Below are positions 63,163-64,000 of a DNA stretch of 64,000 bases, piece after piece. Position numbers and translations under genes: made by a program. Each line of letters begins with the position of its first letter. The first letter of the stretch is position 1. The stretch comes from Albibacterium sp963696875 (GTDB lineage Bacteria > Bacteroidota > Bacteroidia > Sphingobacteriales > Sphingobacteriaceae). The stretch spans positions 682,001 to 746,000 of the forward strand of contig CAVOLQ010000001.1 in the NCBI GenBank assembly GCA_963696875.1, written 5' to 3'. The notes beneath the pieces were generated by a model, which did no database searches, was not told the DNA's origin, and saw only the letters and a program-made list of their open reading frames with translations.

Positions 63163-64000
63163 ATGAACATAGGTTTATCGCATTTGCCGGAAGAAAAACA
63201 AAAGGAAATTCTCGAAATTCTTGAGATTATCAAGGAAGAGGCAAAGCCTGAAAAGGTTATTTTATTTGGCAGCCACACTACCAACAATTGGGTGGAGGAT
63301 GAATATGTGGAGGACGGTATTACTTTTAGCTACATCAGTGATTATGATTTCCTGGTGGTGACAAATAATAACAGCGAAAAAGAACACGCCGTCATTAGTC
63401 ATATTGAAAACCGTACGGAACATATAAAAAATGTAGTGAGCCCTATTGTGCACGATATAGAGTACATAAACCAGGGTTTACGATTTGGTCAATATTTCTT
63501 TACCGATATCATTCGCGAAGGTATATTGTTGCACGATATGGAAAATGTTCAGTTTGATAAGCCTAAAAAGCTTAGACCAAAAGAGGAGCAGGAAAAAGCA
63601 CAGGGCTATTTTGATATTTGGTTTCCCCAAGGTTCTGAATTTTTAATTGACTCAGGAAATGCCCATGCCAGGAATAGTCTAAGAAATGGAGTTTTTTATT
63701 TACACCAAGCTACTGAATGTTTTTATAATACAGCCTTATTAGTTTTCACTGGCTATAAACCTAAAACTCATAACCTCCAAAAGCTTCGCAATTATGCCAA
63801 GCATATTTCTTTAGAGTTATATTACGTTTTCCGAACGCCGCCTTCTGACGAACAAGAATATCATTTATTTGACTTGTTGAAAAGAGGATATATAGATGCA
63901 CGATATAAATTGGACTATACTATAACTGCCGATGAATTGAAAATCTTGATTGAAAAGGTAAATCGGATGCACGATATTGTAGGCAGACTATGCAAAGAGA
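63163..64000 (+). CDS. Nucleotidyltransferase-HEPN protein (3'-partial)
   Basis: Runs off the window end in an open frame (279 codons visible, from the ATG at 63163). N-terminal nucleotidyltransferase core: VILFGSH (32-38; GS pair) and SDYDFLVV (59-66) with the two catalytic Asp. C-terminal HEPN domain (about 165-279): NGVFYLHQATECFYNTALL, TGYKPKTHNLQKLR. In known systems MNT and HEPN are separate toxin-antitoxin genes; fused forms are common in Bacteroidota as stand-alone proteins of uncertain role. In 62864-63162 before it I see no gene. Confidence 0.85.
   Translation, partial: MNIGLSHLPEEKQKEILEILEIIKEEAKPEKVILFGSHTTNNWVEDEYVEDGITFSYISDYDFLVVTNNNSEKEHAVISHIENRTEHIKNVVSPIVHDIEYINQGLRFGQYFFTDIIREGILLHDMENVQFDKPKKLRPKEEQEKAQGYFDIWFPQGSEFLIDSGNAHARNSLRNGVFYLHQATECFYNTALLVFTGYKPKTHNLQKLRNYAKHISLELYYVFRTPPSDEQEYHLFDLLKRGYIDARYKLDYTITADELKILIEKVNRMHDIVGRLCKE

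Noticed and set aside
1..64000. tRNA, rRNA or riboswitch genes
   Set aside because: I found no cloverleaf-like segment, rRNA signature or known riboswitch core by eye; a tRNAscan-SE/Infernal run would settle it.

Overview
The window is chromosomal DNA of a Bacteroidota bacterium, most likely family Sphingobacteriaceae (Sphingobacterium/Pedobacter-like). Grounds: low GC, almost no Shine-Dalgarno sequences, promoters of the TTG...TAnnTTTG type, and characteristic protein families (TlpA/DUF4369, PorT-type barrels, histone H1-like protein, DUF2461, a permease-DtxR fusion). Genus is inference; there is no rRNA or tRNA gene to fix it.

Region 1 (1-25200) is an ordinary core. It holds a metal ABC transporter (permease fused to a DtxR-like repressor, second permease), trmN6, a phosphodiesterase, fbp, merR, an M23 endopeptidase, alaS, a TlpA-like lipoprotein, a PhoB-type response regulator with an 11-bp-phased TTAAC box in front of it, a single-domain receiver, an RluA-type pseudouridine synthase, an arginine decarboxylase/ureohydrolase pair, argS, 3-hydroxyacyl-CoA dehydrogenase, an S24-type repressor with a likely operator, a large TolB-like/metallopeptidase surface protein, PBP1A and a CHAD protein.

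Region 2 (25200-37300) is a patchwork of accessory genes: an IS256 transposase stub, an acidic repeat protein, DUF2461, cupin, PorT, DUF2306, histone H1-like, the rifampin ADP-ribosyltransferase Arr, a PaiB-like flavoprotein, a TPR protein of visibly different base composition, and a TetR/FabF-like pair with matching palindromic operators, followed by a broken thioesterase.

Region 3 (37300-49950) is a mobile-element graveyard. Its centrepiece is an apparently intact recombinase-in-trio (RIT) element of about 3.5 kb (three overlapping tyrosine recombinases, inverted termini built from a repeated TTATGTAAA motif). It sits inside an ORF6N gene whose reading frame is restored when the element and one 4-5 bp direct repeat are removed. 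Around it lie remnants of ORF6N and AlbA_2/Fic-tail proteins, a duplicated promoter module, an Rpn-family nuclease, two alpha/beta hydrolases, two small lipoproteins and a DnaQ-BRCT exonuclease.

Region 4 (49990-64000) looks like a defence island bounded and littered by integrase and IS3 scars. It carries an HNH-like gene; a two-gene HNH-like/HEPN operon; a three-gene operon of a long reverse transcriptase (with a C-terminal HEPN-like RNxxxSH motif), a PtuA-like ATPase and a PtuB-like HNH nuclease; an Mrr-type nuclease fused to a STAND-like P-loop NTPase; and a nucleotidyltransferase-HEPN gene cut by the window end. The RT-ATPase-HNH operon and the two-gene HEPN operon are the best candidates for undescribed systems.
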